Part shown: positions 43,707 through 52,661 of the stretch, piece by piece
Layout of the letters: every line of letters begins with the position of its first letter
Numbering within the stretch: the stretch's first letter is position 1
Source: Candidatus Gastranaerophilales bacterium
Lineage (GTDB): Bacteria > Cyanobacteriota > Vampirovibrionia > Gastranaerophilales > Gastranaerophilaceae
Assembly (NCBI GenBank): GCA_944324285.1
Contig: CALUVR010000005.1
Coordinates: forward strand, 41,130 to 105,129
DNA: 64,000 nt
Reading direction: 5' to 3'
Translations under genes and position numbers: made by a program
Notes under the pieces: model-generated
Told to the model about the DNA's origin: nothing
Databases searched by the model: none
The model's input: only the letters and a program-made list of their open reading frames with translations

Positions 43707-44663
43707 TTATTCGATGTTTTCACCCTCTGCTGAGTATTTTTCCACTGTTCCGTCGGGTTTTGTAATAGTTACGCTTCCGTCGCCTATCATAATTGCATTA
43801 TTCATGTTTATTACACTGCCGTCATTGAGGGTTATTTCCAGTGACCCGCCATCTCGCATTGTATCAATACTTTGAAGCTCATCTCCAAATATCTGATTTA
43901 TTACTCTGTCAAATTCCAAAGAACCTGCACGACTCCCTATAGGAAGCTTATTCCTTGCCTCATTCATTGCCTTAGCAACACTTGACATGTCCCCGTCTGC
44001 AAAAGCAGGAATGTCACCGGTATATGTTATTTCTTTATTTATGGCTTTTCCGTCTGCATCATAATCTTCTGCAGCTGTATAGCCGTCTTTATATTCCTTT
44101 GCATGAACAGCTTTACCTGCTTCATCGTATTCTATTTCAAGATTTACTGTCCCGTCATCTTTAAATTCGGTATACTTCACAACTTTATTATCTTTAACAT
44201 CTGTTGCATAACGCAAGTTTCCTTCGCCGTCAACTGATACGTTTCTCGTAAGATTTCCGTTCTCATCAAATTGACGGTTTAAGATTTCATCCACCGAACC
44301 GTCCTCTTTATAGTATGTGCGTCTTATTTCCAAACCGTCTTTTATGTCCGCCTGATAATTCTCCTGTGTGTCTACATTGTAGCGAGGTTCTCTTGTCAGA
44401 CCTTCTTCCGGCTTATTTGAGTTTAAAAGTTTTTCAAAAGTTCCGTTCAAAGACTCCCATGTTCTGCCAATTAAACCCTTTTCATTAGCAAGTTCTGCAG
44501 TCTTTGCGTCTGCAAAATCATTCTTATCTATTATCCCGTTATTGTTTTTGTCACCAAATATCGACGAGGAATCTTTTTTATTTTTATTTCCGTCCTGGAA
44601 TATTTTTACATTTTGATTTGCATTATTTATACCGTTATTGCCATGTATACCATCTATTCCCAT
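43707..44663 (-). CDS. EF-hand-like protein with YwqK/YD-type hairpin repeats, 318 aa
   Basis: Starts MGIDGIHGNNGINNANQ. Residues about 36-50 form an EF-hand-like loop (DKNNNGIIDKNDF). From about 95 to 230 a 20-24-residue repeat occurs five or more times with cores such as YYKEDGSVDEILNRQFDENG and EFKDDGTVNLEIEYDEAGK, a beta-hairpin pattern. C-terminus: LEITLNDGSVINMNN and TITKPDGTVEKY. No signal peptide. Start at 44663 fits GAGG 9 nt upstream. Related in repeat style to 13662-14390. Function unknown. Confidence 0.7.
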   Translation of the reverse strand: MGIDGIHGNNGINNANQNVKIFQDGNKNKKDSSSIFGDKNNNGIIDKNDFADAKTAELANEKGLIGRTWESLNGTFEKLLNSNKPEEGLTREPRYNVDTQENYQADIKDGLEIRRTYYKEDGSVDEILNRQFDENGNLTRNVSVDGEGNLRYATDVKDNKVVKYTEFKDDGTVNLEIEYDEAGKAVHAKEYKDGYTAAEDYDADGKAINKEITYTGDIPAFADGDMSSVAKAMNEARNKLPIGSRAGSLEFDRVINQIFGDELQSIDTMRDGGSLEITLNDGSVINMNNAIMIGDGSVTITKPDGTVEKYSAEGENIE

Positions 44664-44703
44664 AATATAAAACCTCGCTTTCTTGGTAAATTTTTCACAC
44701 ATG

Positions 44704-44735
44704 AAAAAACTTCACGTATTTACATGAAGTTTTTT
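44704..44735 (-). terminator. Terminator of dnaN
   Basis: AAAAAACTTCA (44704-44714) pairs with TGAAGTTTTTT (44725-44735), 10-nt loop; lies about 50 bp past the dnaN stop. Confidence 0.8.
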
Positions 44736-44782
44736 TTGTAACATAGAATTTCTTTTATTAAAATTTTTTTTACAAAACTTAA

Positions 44783-45904
44783 CTATCTTATCTGAACCGG
44801 CATTATTAAACAAACAAAGTCTTCGTCGCTGTTCGGTCTTAAAACTGTTGCTGAAAGCGGAGTGTTTAACCCTATATTTACCTCTTCACTGTCTATATTT
44901 TTCAAAGCTTCCAGTACAAATTTGTAATTGAACGCAATTTGTAAATCTTCGCCATCATAATTTATGGTTAATTCTTCTTCTGATTTACCTGAATCAGGTG
45001 TGTCACCGGTTAATTTTAGCGAATTTTGAGAAAAATAGAATTTTACAATACTTGTTTTTTCGTTAACCATAATTGCAACACGTTCTAGTGCAGAGATTAA
45101 CTGTGCAACATTTACGCTCGCTGTTTTCGGACTTTCTGACGGTATCAATTGATTATATTTAGGGAATTGACCTTCCAGAAGTCTTGATATTGTTATTGTT
45201 TTTTCGGATTTTATTATTATTTTTGATTTTTCTGTATAAATTTTGACAGCTTCATCTTCTATTAAAGAACTCATTTTCAAAAATTCATTTAATGTCTTAG
45301 ACGGAATAATAAGCTGCTGGGATTTACATTCAGGATTTTTAATTTTTTCTCTTACTCTGGCAAGTCTATTACCGTCAGTTGAAGCAATTTCCAGAACCTC
45401 ACCCTGAATATCGCAAACAATACCGGATAAAAGGTTGCTTGCTTCATAGCTTGCAGCTGCAAAACCTGCCTGTCTGACTGCTTTTGTCAATGGTTTTACT
45501 TCTATTTCAAACGCATTTTCTTCATTTGCAGTAAAGGAAGAAACTTCCGGCGGAAATTCATTTGCGGAAATACCAATAATATCAAATTTTGAATTTTGAC
45601 ATGTTATATTTACTGTCGTTGAATCTTCAGCCATTTCAAATGTAATAAGTTTATCGCCAAGCTTTGAAACTATCTCATTAAGAGTCTTTGAAGGAAGTGT
45701 TATCTTTCCGTTATCTTCTACCTGAGCGCTGACTTCAGCTACAACGGTCATGTCTAAATCTGTAGCTACAAGCTTTATTGTACTTGTATCAATGGTTTCA
45801 ATTAATATATTTAATAAAACCGGCTGTAAAGCTCGCACACTTGTCGCTCTTTCAACGATTTTTATTCCGTTATACAAATCCTCTTTTTTTATTACAAATT
45901 TCAT
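44783..45904 (-). CDS. dnaN: DNA polymerase III sliding clamp (beta subunit)
   Basis: 373 aa, three clamp domains. Typical stretches: MKFVIKKEDLYNGIKIVERA, VLLNILIETID, GFAAASYEASNLLSGI, DGNRLARVREKI, LEGQFPKYNQLIP and the C-terminal CLIMPVQIR. Encircles DNA to give polymerase processivity. AAAGGAG precedes the ATG. Stands alone, without dnaA or recF, next to an origin-like region. Confidence 0.97.
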   Translation of the reverse strand: MKFVIKKEDLYNGIKIVERATSVRALQPVLLNILIETIDTSTIKLVATDLDMTVVAEVSAQVEDNGKITLPSKTLNEIVSKLGDKLITFEMAEDSTTVNITCQNSKFDIIGISANEFPPEVSSFTANEENAFEIEVKPLTKAVRQAGFAAASYEASNLLSGIVCDIQGEVLEIASTDGNRLARVREKIKNPECKSQQLIIPSKTLNEFLKMSSLIEDEAVKIYTEKSKIIIKSEKTITISRLLEGQFPKYNQLIPSESPKTASVNVAQLISALERVAIMVNEKTSIVKFYFSQNSLKLTGDTPDSGKSEEELTINYDGEDLQIAFNYKFVLEALKNIDSEEVNIGLNTPLSATVLRPNSDEDFVCLIMPVQIR

Positions 45905-46019
45905 CCCTAACTCCTTTTGTTATTATGATTTTATGATACTATAAATATTTATATAACAGAATGATTTATAAACAAAATTTAAGTTTTGATTTCCTCTTTT
46001 GTTTTGAACATTGAAAGCT

Positions 46020-46249
46020 TTATTAATTATTATATAAATAAATTAATATATAAATATAATAGTAATAATAAAGCTTAAAAATTTGTAGAAAACCGGTTGA
46101 AACAATTGTTATTAAATGATTTTTATTGTTCGTTATTTTGTAGAAAATGTTAATTAGTTTTCTACAATAAAAAATAAGGAATAAAAAAATCCTCCAAACG
46201 ATGTAGAAAACTAAAACGTTTTCTACCACAATTTACAAAGTTTTCTACA
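46020..46249. other. Candidate replication origin (oriC) upstream of dnaN
   Basis: An almost pure A/T stretch (about 46020-46080), fit for strand opening, is followed by six copies of a 9-mer close to the DnaA box: TGTAGAAAA at 46084-46092, 46139-46147 and 46202-46210, and TTTTCTACA at 46158-46166, 46241-46249, plus TTTTCTACC at 46219-46227. Copies 2/3 and 4/5 form inverted pairs. The box differs from TTWTCCACA at one base (C to T). Location beside dnaN supports the call. Confidence 0.7.
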
Positions 46250-46285
46250 ACTAAAATGTCAAGAAATTTACATTATTCATAACAC

Positions 46286-46314
46286 TTGACAAAAAAATGT
46301 TTGTGTGTTATAAA
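46286..46314 (+). promoter_or_regulatory. Strong promoter beside the candidate origin
   Basis: TTGACA (46286-46291), 17-bp spacer, TATAAA (46309-46314). No gene starts within 280 bp, but a terminator lies about 20-50 nt downstream of the expected start point. Confidence 0.65.
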
Positions 46315-46320
46315 GTTAGT

Positions 46321-46370
46321 GGGGTAAATGTATATTTATAAGTCTTGTCAAACGACGAGACTTTCTTTTT
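46321..46370 (+). ncRNA. Possible short transcript (about 50 nt) beside oriC
   Basis: Lies between the consensus-like promoter above and a hairpin terminator: stem AAGTCTTGTC (46340-46349) / GACGAGACTT (46354-46363), then TCTTTTT. It could be a small RNA or an abortive leader. An 18-codon frame from ATG 46328 runs through the hairpin and may be chance. Confidence 0.4.
46340..46370 (+). terminator. Terminator of the short oriC-side transcript
   Basis: Ten-bp stem with one G-T pair, AAAC loop, followed by TCTTTTT. Confidence 0.65.
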
Positions 46371-46604
46371 CGGAAAACGGGTTAGGTGTGTGACAGATTG
46401 CTGGTTTGATGTTTTGAAGTATGTAGGTATTTTTCAATTTGACGCAATGGTTTGCACAGCTCTACTTGTATTCTTATTTTAAGTTTGGCATGCCGCATTG
46501 ATTTTTTTAGCGTTTAAAAAAGCAGTTTTTTTATGAAAAATATAATCATTCGTTTATAATAAAAACTAAAAATTTATGATAATATAATTTTAATGAGGGG
46601 TAGT

Positions 46605-47132
46605 ATGAATATAGATGAAAAAACAATTGATTCACAATGTGTTTATGACGGAAAGATAATGAAAGTACATCGTGATAATGTGGAACTTTCTACAGGTAAA
46701 AAATCTGTACGAGAGATTGTTCATCATTCCGGCGGAGTTGTTATAGCTGCAATAAAAGATGATGGTAAAATTCTTGCGGTTAAACAATTTCGCTATCCTT
46801 TGAAAACAACGATAATAGAACTTCCTGCAGGAAAACTTGAAGAAGGTGAAAATCCTGATATTGCAGCCGCACGGGAACTTGAAGAAGAAACGGGATATCG
46901 CGCGGGCAGCTGGAAATCTTTAGGGTATATATATACATCTCCGGGTTACAGTGATGAAAAATTATACCTTTATCTTGCAAAAAATCTGGAATTTGTCGGT
47001 GAACATCCAGATGACGGTGAAATCTTAAAAGTTTTTGAATACCCGCTGAAAGAATTTATTGAAAATGTGAAATCCGGTGAAATATCGGATGCTAAAACTG
47101 TTTGTGCAATAATGAGGGCTTTTTATGATTAA
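46605..47132 (+). CDS. NUDIX hydrolase (ADP-ribose pyrophosphatase-like)
   Basis: 175 aa. The Nudix box is complete: GKLEEGENPDIAAARELEEE followed by TGY. N-terminal YDGKIMKVHRDNVELSTGK and the proline-rich YTSPGYSDEKLYLYLA match ADP-ribose/sugar-nucleotide pyrophosphatases of the NudF type. I prefer the ATG at 46605 (AGGGG upstream) to that at 46593, which lies four bases after a -10 box. Overlaps the next gene by 8 bp. Confidence 0.9.
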   Translation: MNIDEKTIDSQCVYDGKIMKVHRDNVELSTGKKSVREIVHHSGGVVIAAIKDDGKILAVKQFRYPLKTTIIELPAGKLEEGENPDIAAARELEEETGYRAGSWKSLGYIYTSPGYSDEKLYLYLAKNLEFVGEHPDDGEILKVFEYPLKEFIENVKSGEISDAKTVCAIMRAFYD

Positions 47133-47928
47133 AATGGTCGCAACAGACATAGACGGAACAATTGTAAAATGGGATACAGGGTTTTCTGAAAATGTAAAAA
47201 ATTGTATAAAAAAAATGACGGCAAGAGGTGTTAAGGTCGTTTTGGTGACAGGAAGAATGCATAGCGCAACAATCCCTATTGCAATTGAACTAAGACTTAA
47301 TACTCCGATAGTTTCATATCAGGGCGGCTTGATAAAAGATTTCAGCGGGAACACTCTTTATCAGCAGAATCTTCCAGATAAAAAAGCAAAAGAAATAATT
47401 AAATGGGCAAGAAAAAATGATATACATTTGAATCTTTATCTTGATGATAAATTGTATGTTGAAAAGGATAATGATTTTGTAAAACGATATACGGATGGAA
47501 AATTTGTAACTTATACGGTTTGTTCGTTTGATGATTTGGTAATAAAAAATGTTAATAAACTTCTGGCAATAGATTATAATGATGCCAGCAGGGTGACCGG
47601 CTGGGTTACAGAACTTCAAAAAAAATATCCGGAATTATATATAGTAAAATCGACTCCGTATTTTTGCGAGATAGGAAGTCCTGATGCAAAAAAATCAAAC
47701 GGCGTAAAGTTTCTGGCAGAAAGATGGGGAATAAAGCAGGATGAAATATTAACCATAGGTGATCAGGATAATGATATTGAGCTTTTAAAAGCCGGAGGAG
47801 TGAGGGTTGCCATGGGCAACGCAACCCCTGAATTAAAAGCCTGCGCAGATTATATTACAGAAACTGTTGAGAATGACGGTTTTGTAAAAACTATGGAGAA
47901 ATTTATTTTTTGCACAGCGGAAAAGTAA
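47125..47928 (+). CDS. Cof-type HAD-superfamily phosphatase
   Basis: 267 aa. HAD motifs: ATDIDGTIV (I, nucleophile Asp), VLVTGRM (II), KSNGVKFLAERWGI (III Lys) and TIGDQDNDIELL (IV). The large C2 cap (about 80-190) is typical of Cof/YidA phosphatases acting on sugar phosphates or FMN. Start overlaps the NUDIX gene, so the two are translated together. Confidence 0.92.
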   Translation: MIKMVATDIDGTIVKWDTGFSENVKNCIKKMTARGVKVVLVTGRMHSATIPIAIELRLNTPIVSYQGGLIKDFSGNTLYQQNLPDKKAKEIIKWARKNDIHLNLYLDDKLYVEKDNDFVKRYTDGKFVTYTVCSFDDLVIKNVNKLLAIDYNDASRVTGWVTELQKKYPELYIVKSTPYFCEIGSPDAKKSNGVKFLAERWGIKQDEILTIGDQDNDIELLKAGGVRVAMGNATPELKACADYITETVENDGFVKTMEKFIFCTAEK

Positions 47929-47944
47929 GTTTGTCAAAATTTTT

Positions 47945-49624
47945 CTATTCGCTAATTCGTTTGTAAATTAAATATCTTCTGCCATAGTCAAGTCCTTCAA
48001 CAGGGTCATAACCCGTTACTAAAAATTTACAAAACGGGATTGCATAATTCACACAGAAAAGTTCAAAGTAGTAATCCTTTGTATTAAGGTTGCTCAGGAC
48101 AAAATATTCAGGTCGTTTCTGTGCAAAGTAATCAATATATCTCTCGTCCCCGAAAACTTCTTCATATAACGGTATCATTGAATTGTACCAGTCGTCGGAT
48201 TTTGTTTCAGATAGGAAATTCAATAGTAATCCTTCCGGATAAATCACAACATTTTTAATCTTTTTATATTTGAAATACCCGAGGAGTTCAAGCGCTGCAT
48301 TTCCGTCCTGCTGGTTTGTATAAATTGTTCCGCGAGGGACTGAAATTTTCATATTATTTTGGAAAATTCTGTTATAGGAAAAAGTTCCCAAAAACCACAA
48401 GGCGGTTGCTGATATAAATATAACAACGGCTTTTTGATATTTATTCTCTATATAAGATAATAACAGCGCAAAAATTGCAACTAGCGAGATTACAAAACAG
48501 TAGCTGCCGTAATTCATTGGTGTTAAGCTTAGGAAAGATTTTACGCTAACAGAAAGAACTGCAAGAATAAGAATTAACAGCGCAGAGTTTTCCTTGAATT
48601 TTTTAATACTGAATAAACTTGCGGTTAAAAGTGCCGGAAGGACAAATACAAAGTTTGCCGGCGTTGTAAATATAACCGTAAGTATTGCAAATAGTGAGGT
48701 TACGACCCAGCCTGCAATTTTATTTTTATCAAATAATTTTATCCCAAGAAAAGTTCCGCCTGCAAGGAGTAACGTTTTTGCTGCAGCAATCGGATATAAT
48801 GTAAGCATTTGTTTATTAAAAAATATTCCCTGAATTGAGTAGAAATATTTGAGTGTATTTGATTTTGCCATAGCGGACAAAATTTGAGATGTTTCAAGCA
48901 GATGAACAAATGTCAGCCCCTGCAAAAATAAAATTCCGAAAGATATCAACGGAACTAAAATGAAGCAGGTGATGAAATTCAGAATATATTTGATATTTTT
49001 TGTAAAACAACCGACACCGAAAAGGAATACCCCGTAGAGTAAAAAATCATACTTGTTAGCCGCAGCAAATCCTGCAAGAAGGGCTGAAATGTATAAAAAC
49101 TTTGACTCTTTTGTTTCGTTGAATTTTAGAAGGAACAAAAGAGAATACAAAAATCCGACAGTACCGAAAAGCATTGCCTGAGAGTATGGAAATGTAAAGT
49201 TAAACAGGTGTGGCGCGCAAATTCCCGTAGCTATCGTAAGACACCCGAAAGCAAAACTCAGGCTTTGAGAAAAGAATTTTTTAGCAATGAGAAAAATTGC
49301 ACTCACAATGGCGATAGAGCAAATCCCCCCTGACAAATAAAATGTTGAGAGTTTTTTCCCGAAAACAGCGAGCAGTAACGCATTCCACTGATAAGAGAAA
49401 GGTCCGTAGATATTGAAAAGGTCTTTATATAAAACTTTTCCTTCAAGAATTCTCTCAGGATAATAAACCTCCCGCCCGACATCCAGCAGAATGTTTGAAT
49501 AATGCCCCGTGAAAATTACAAGTGCAATCAAACATAAAATCCATAAAATAACTAAAAATTTATTTTCACTGCACCAATTAAAAATATTATGCCAAATCCC
49601 TTTAAAATCAAAATATTCTCTCAT
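47945..49624 (-). CDS. Multi-pass membrane protein, glycosyltransferase (ArnT/PMT)-like
   Basis: 559 aa with about 11 helices. After helix 1 comes a periplasmic loop with LLDVGREVYYPERILEGKVLYKDLFNIYGPFSYQ, where the acidic residues fit the first loop of GT-C enzymes that use polyprenyl-phosphate sugars. The C-terminus (about 430-559) is soluble. Probable role: glycosylation of an envelope polymer. Start at 49624; an upstream TTG at 49648 is rejected because a -10 box ends 8 nt before the ATG. Confidence 0.75.
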   Translation of the reverse strand: MREYFDFKGIWHNIFNWCSENKFLVILWILCLIALVIFTGHYSNILLDVGREVYYPERILEGKVLYKDLFNIYGPFSYQWNALLLAVFGKKLSTFYLSGGICSIAIVSAIFLIAKKFFSQSLSFAFGCLTIATGICAPHLFNFTFPYSQAMLFGTVGFLYSLLFLLKFNETKESKFLYISALLAGFAAANKYDFLLYGVFLFGVGCFTKNIKYILNFITCFILVPLISFGILFLQGLTFVHLLETSQILSAMAKSNTLKYFYSIQGIFFNKQMLTLYPIAAAKTLLLAGGTFLGIKLFDKNKIAGWVVTSLFAILTVIFTTPANFVFVLPALLTASLFSIKKFKENSALLILILAVLSVSVKSFLSLTPMNYGSYCFVISLVAIFALLLSYIENKYQKAVVIFISATALWFLGTFSYNRIFQNNMKISVPRGTIYTNQQDGNAALELLGYFKYKKIKNVVIYPEGLLLNFLSETKSDDWYNSMIPLYEEVFGDERYIDYFAQKRPEYFVLSNLNTKDYYFELFCVNYAIPFCKFLVTGYDPVEGLDYGRRYLIYKRISE

Positions 49625-49632
49625 ATTAATAA

Positions 49633-49641
49633 AATGTAACA
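49633..49641 (-). promoter_or_regulatory. Extended -10 near-leaderless start of the GT-C-like gene
   Basis: TGTTACATT on the minus strand (49641-49633), eight bases, ATG at 49624. Confidence 0.45.
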
Positions 49642-49736
49642 AATACAAAGCGAAAAAGCAATTTATAACAAAAATGAAACTTTATATAAATGTGTAGTAA
49701 TAAAAGGCGTGTGCGCTTTTAACGGTTGGAGAAAAT

Positions 49737-50162
49737 ATGTTATCACCGAATTTAGTAAATTCACTTGATATGGCGGCAGCGAACGGAATTCTTGATTATG
49801 ACGGCGCGGCTTTTTTGACGGGGACATCTCCCAGATATATGGGCAGTCCTCAGTTCCCTGTATCAGGTACAAACCTTAATCAGCCAATGACAGATCAGAT
49901 GGTTTATACAAACCCGCAGCAAAAACAATCAAAAAATCCTTTTTGGAAAAAACTTCTTTTTGGTGCGCTGATGGTTGGTGTCGGAATTTTTGGTCTGAAA
50001 AAATTAAAACTCCTTCCTTCTTTGAAAAATACGTTTACAAATTTGCCGAATAAATTAAAAAATATAAATACAACAACACTCAAAGACGGCTGGACAAAAG
50101 TTTGTGATTTCTTTAAAAACGGGTTTAATAAGATTTTTAAGAAAAAGCCGCCAACCCCGTAA
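49737..50162 (+). CDS. Hypothetical protein with one membrane helix, 141 aa
   Basis: Starts MLSPNLVNSLDMAAANGILD; N-terminal 65 residues are polar, with GTSPRYMGSPQFPVSG; one helix (about 71-90, KKLLFGALMVGVGIFGLKK); the C-terminus is basic, with NTFTNLPNKLKNINTTTLKD and ending KIFKKKPPTP. GGAG precedes the ATG. Followed by the hairpin that covers the bioB ribosome site. Family not recognised. Confidence 0.68.
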   Translation: MLSPNLVNSLDMAAANGILDYDGAAFLTGTSPRYMGSPQFPVSGTNLNQPMTDQMVYTNPQQKQSKNPFWKKLLFGALMVGVGIFGLKKLKLLPSLKNTFTNLPNKLKNINTTTLKDGWTKVCDFFKNGFNKIFKKKPPTP

Positions 50163-50165
50163 GAT

Positions 50166-50194
50166 TTGACTTGATAGCGATTTTGGCGTAAAAT
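50166..50194 (+). promoter_or_regulatory. Promoter of bioB
   Basis: TTGACT (50166-50171), 17-bp spacer, TAAAAT (50189-50194). Transcripts should start near 50201, inside the hairpin that follows. Confidence 0.6.
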
Positions 50195-50219
50195 TTTCCC
50201 CGAACGGGGAGAATTTTTT
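50190..50219 (+). terminator. Terminator whose right arm is the bioB ribosome site
   Basis: AAAATTTTCCCCG (50190-50202) pairs with CGGGGAGAATTTT (50205-50217), one G-T pair, then a T run ending at the bioB ATG (50220). GGGGAG in the right arm is the bioB Shine-Dalgarno. Confidence 0.65.
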
Positions 50220-51152
50220 ATGACAGCCGGAATGAAATTATCAAAAGAAGAATTACTAAAAATGTACAATATGGATTTGGAAGATTTACTGGAGCTTTCA
50301 TCAAAGTATGTGAAAGACACAGTGGAATTTTGTTCCATAGTGAACGCCAGAAACGGCAAATGTTCCCAGAACTGCAAATACTGTGCCCAAAGTTCATTCT
50401 ATAGAACGGATATAGAATCATATCCGCTTATACCTGTTGAGGATGTTATAAAAGCTGCGGAAGAATCCAGAGAAAACAAGGCGGACAGATTTGCCATTGT
50501 TACATCAGGTAAAACTCCGGACGAGGAAGATTTTGACAAAATTCTTGAGATGATAAAAGCCCTGAATAAAGTCGAAGGAATAAAAAGTTGTGCCTCAATC
50601 GGAATTTTAAACGAAGAGCAGGCAAAAGCTTTAGCGGATGCTGGGCTTAAAAGGTTTCACCATAACATAAATACCGCAGAATCTTACTATCCATCGGTTT
50701 GTACAACTCACACGTGGCAGGATAGACTTAATACCTGTAAATTGGTCAAAAAATACGGAATGGAACTTTGCTGCGGTGTAATTCTCGGGATGGGAGAAAG
50801 CGTTGAACAGCGGGTTGAAATGGCAATGGAGCTTGCGGAAATTGAACCCGACAGCATTCCGATAAATATTCTTATGCCGATACCCGAAACTCCGTTTGAG
50901 AATTATTACGATAAAATAGACGAAGAAAATATCCTAAGAACCCTTGCAGTATTTAAAATAGCAAACCCGAATTCGATTTTGCGTTTTTGCGGCGGGAGAA
51001 TGCGATTGTCGGAAGAAAATCAGGAAAAAGCTTTAAAAACTTGTGTTGAGGGCATTTTAATCGGCAATTACCTGACAACTCTTGGCAGAGAGCCTCATGA
51101 AGATATAGAAACGATTGCAAAACTCGGTAAAAAGATACACATAATGTCCTAA
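50220..51152 (+). CDS. bioB: Biotin synthase
   Basis: 310-aa radical-SAM enzyme that inserts sulfur into dethiobiotin. The SAM [4Fe-4S] motif CSQNCKYC is in NARNGKCSQNCKYCAQSS; the second cluster region includes SCASIGILNEEQAKALADAG, HHNINTAES and RFCGGRMRL. Length is normal. No other biotin gene adjoins. ATG at 50220 with GGGGAG 8 nt upstream. Confidence 0.95.
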   Translation: MTAGMKLSKEELLKMYNMDLEDLLELSSKYVKDTVEFCSIVNARNGKCSQNCKYCAQSSFYRTDIESYPLIPVEDVIKAAEESRENKADRFAIVTSGKTPDEEDFDKILEMIKALNKVEGIKSCASIGILNEEQAKALADAGLKRFHHNINTAESYYPSVCTTHTWQDRLNTCKLVKKYGMELCCGVILGMGESVEQRVEMAMELAEIEPDSIPINILMPIPETPFENYYDKIDEENILRTLAVFKIANPNSILRFCGGRMRLSEENQEKALKTCVEGILIGNYLTTLGREPHEDIETIAKLGKKIHIMS

Positions 51153-51180
51153 CGTCTTATTTTAATTAGTATTCTTACTA

Positions 51181-52566
51181 TTAGAAGGCATCGGTTTTTA
51201 ACTTATTTTTGAATTTTGTAATATTTCCCTGGAAGAGAAGTTTTATAGTATCAAGTGCGCCGTTTCTGTGTTTTGCAATAATAATTTCGGATTCTCCTTT
51301 AGAGGCAGCTTTTATTGTTTCGTCCTCTCCTTCTTCATTTTTTCTGTAATAGTCGTCACGATAGATAAACATAACAATATCGGCGTCCTGCTCAATAGAA
51401 CCTGATTCTCTGAGGTCTGACAGCATCGGGCGCTTATCGGTTCTGCTTTCAACCGCACGGGATAACTGTGATAATGCAATTACTGGGACATCGAGTTCTT
51501 TTGCCAGAATTTTCAACCCCCTTGATATTGCGGAAATCTGCTGCATACGGTCTTCTCTGCCGCTCCCTTCCATAAGTTGTAAATAGTCTATCAATACAAG
51601 CCCGAGATTTTTTTCTTCCATTTTTAAGCGGCGGCATTTCGCGCGTATATCCGTAATCGTGCATCCGCTAGTATCATCAATATAAATAGGAGCTTGAGCG
51701 AATGCGTTCATTGCATCGGCAAGTTTTTCCCAGTCTTTACTTTGCATATTGCCCGTTTTCATTCTCTGGGAATCTATTTCTGCTTCCGAACAAAGCATAC
51801 GTTGTACAAGCTGGTCTTTTGACATTTCAAGGGAGAATATCGCAACAGGAACTTTTGCCCTTATGGCAACATTTTGAGCAATATTAAGCGCAAAAGCTGT
51901 TTTACCCATTGAAGGACGTGCGGCAAGGATGATTAAATCTGATTTTTGAAGTCCGTTGAGTACAACATCCAAATCAAAAAATCCTGTCGGTACCCCTATA
52001 AGTTCATCTTGATGGTTGTAACGGTATTCAATTTTTTCATAGGTATTCAATACCAAATCTTTTACGTGAACCAAATCGCTTGTGGATTTTCTTGACGCAA
52101 TATCAAAGATTAATTTTTCTGCATTATCAAGCGATTCATCAATCGGATTCATATCATAACCGTAGCCAACAATTTCCGAACCGGCATTTATAAGTGCCCT
52201 TTTTATCGCTTTTTCCTGAATAATTTTGGCGTAATATTCAACGTTGGATGTCGTAATTGCGTTGTAGCTTAAATCGTTTATGAAAGAACGTCCGCCAACC
52301 GCATCGAGCTTTGAATTGTAGCTTAAAACATCAGAAACAGAAATTATATCTATTTTTTCGTTTTTATTAAAGAGTTCAAGCATAGCTTCATAGATATATC
52401 TGTGAGCCGGTTTATAAAAACATTCAGGCTTTAATGTTTCTACAATTTTTGTTATAACGCGCGGATTTACCAAAATAGCGCCTAGAACCGCTTCTTCCGC
52501 TTCAACATTCTGCGGCAGGAGGTTCAAATCCTGATTTGTATTCTTTTTTTCTTTAACCGGTGGCAT
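51181..52566 (-). CDS. dnaB: Replicative DNA helicase DnaB
   Basis: 461 aa. N-terminal helical domain (PQNVEAEEAVLGAIL), linker, and RecA-like motor with Walker A in AARPSMGKTAFALNIA, Walker B LVLIDYLQLM, and arginine-finger region LSQLSRAVESRTDKRPMLSD. No intein. GGAGG before the ATG. Acts with the DciA-like protein at 23133. Confidence 0.97.
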   Translation of the reverse strand: MPPVKEKKNTNQDLNLLPQNVEAEEAVLGAILVNPRVITKIVETLKPECFYKPAHRYIYEAMLELFNKNEKIDIISVSDVLSYNSKLDAVGGRSFINDLSYNAITTSNVEYYAKIIQEKAIKRALINAGSEIVGYGYDMNPIDESLDNAEKLIFDIASRKSTSDLVHVKDLVLNTYEKIEYRYNHQDELIGVPTGFFDLDVVLNGLQKSDLIILAARPSMGKTAFALNIAQNVAIRAKVPVAIFSLEMSKDQLVQRMLCSEAEIDSQRMKTGNMQSKDWEKLADAMNAFAQAPIYIDDTSGCTITDIRAKCRRLKMEEKNLGLVLIDYLQLMEGSGREDRMQQISAISRGLKILAKELDVPVIALSQLSRAVESRTDKRPMLSDLRESGSIEQDADIVMFIYRDDYYRKNEEGEDETIKAASKGESEIIIAKHRNGALDTIKLLFQGNITKFKNKLKTDAF

Positions 52567-52661
52567 GCTTCCTCCTTAACTTTTGATTATCATGATATAA
52601 CATAAAGATTTAAATATCTCATGCCCTTTATATATTTTTACAAGATAAAGTTTAAAATTTA

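Noticed and set aside
46023..46229. 68-aa minus-strand frame in the origin region
   Set aside because: Made of A/T-rich low-complexity codons across the DnaA-box cluster; no ribosome site.
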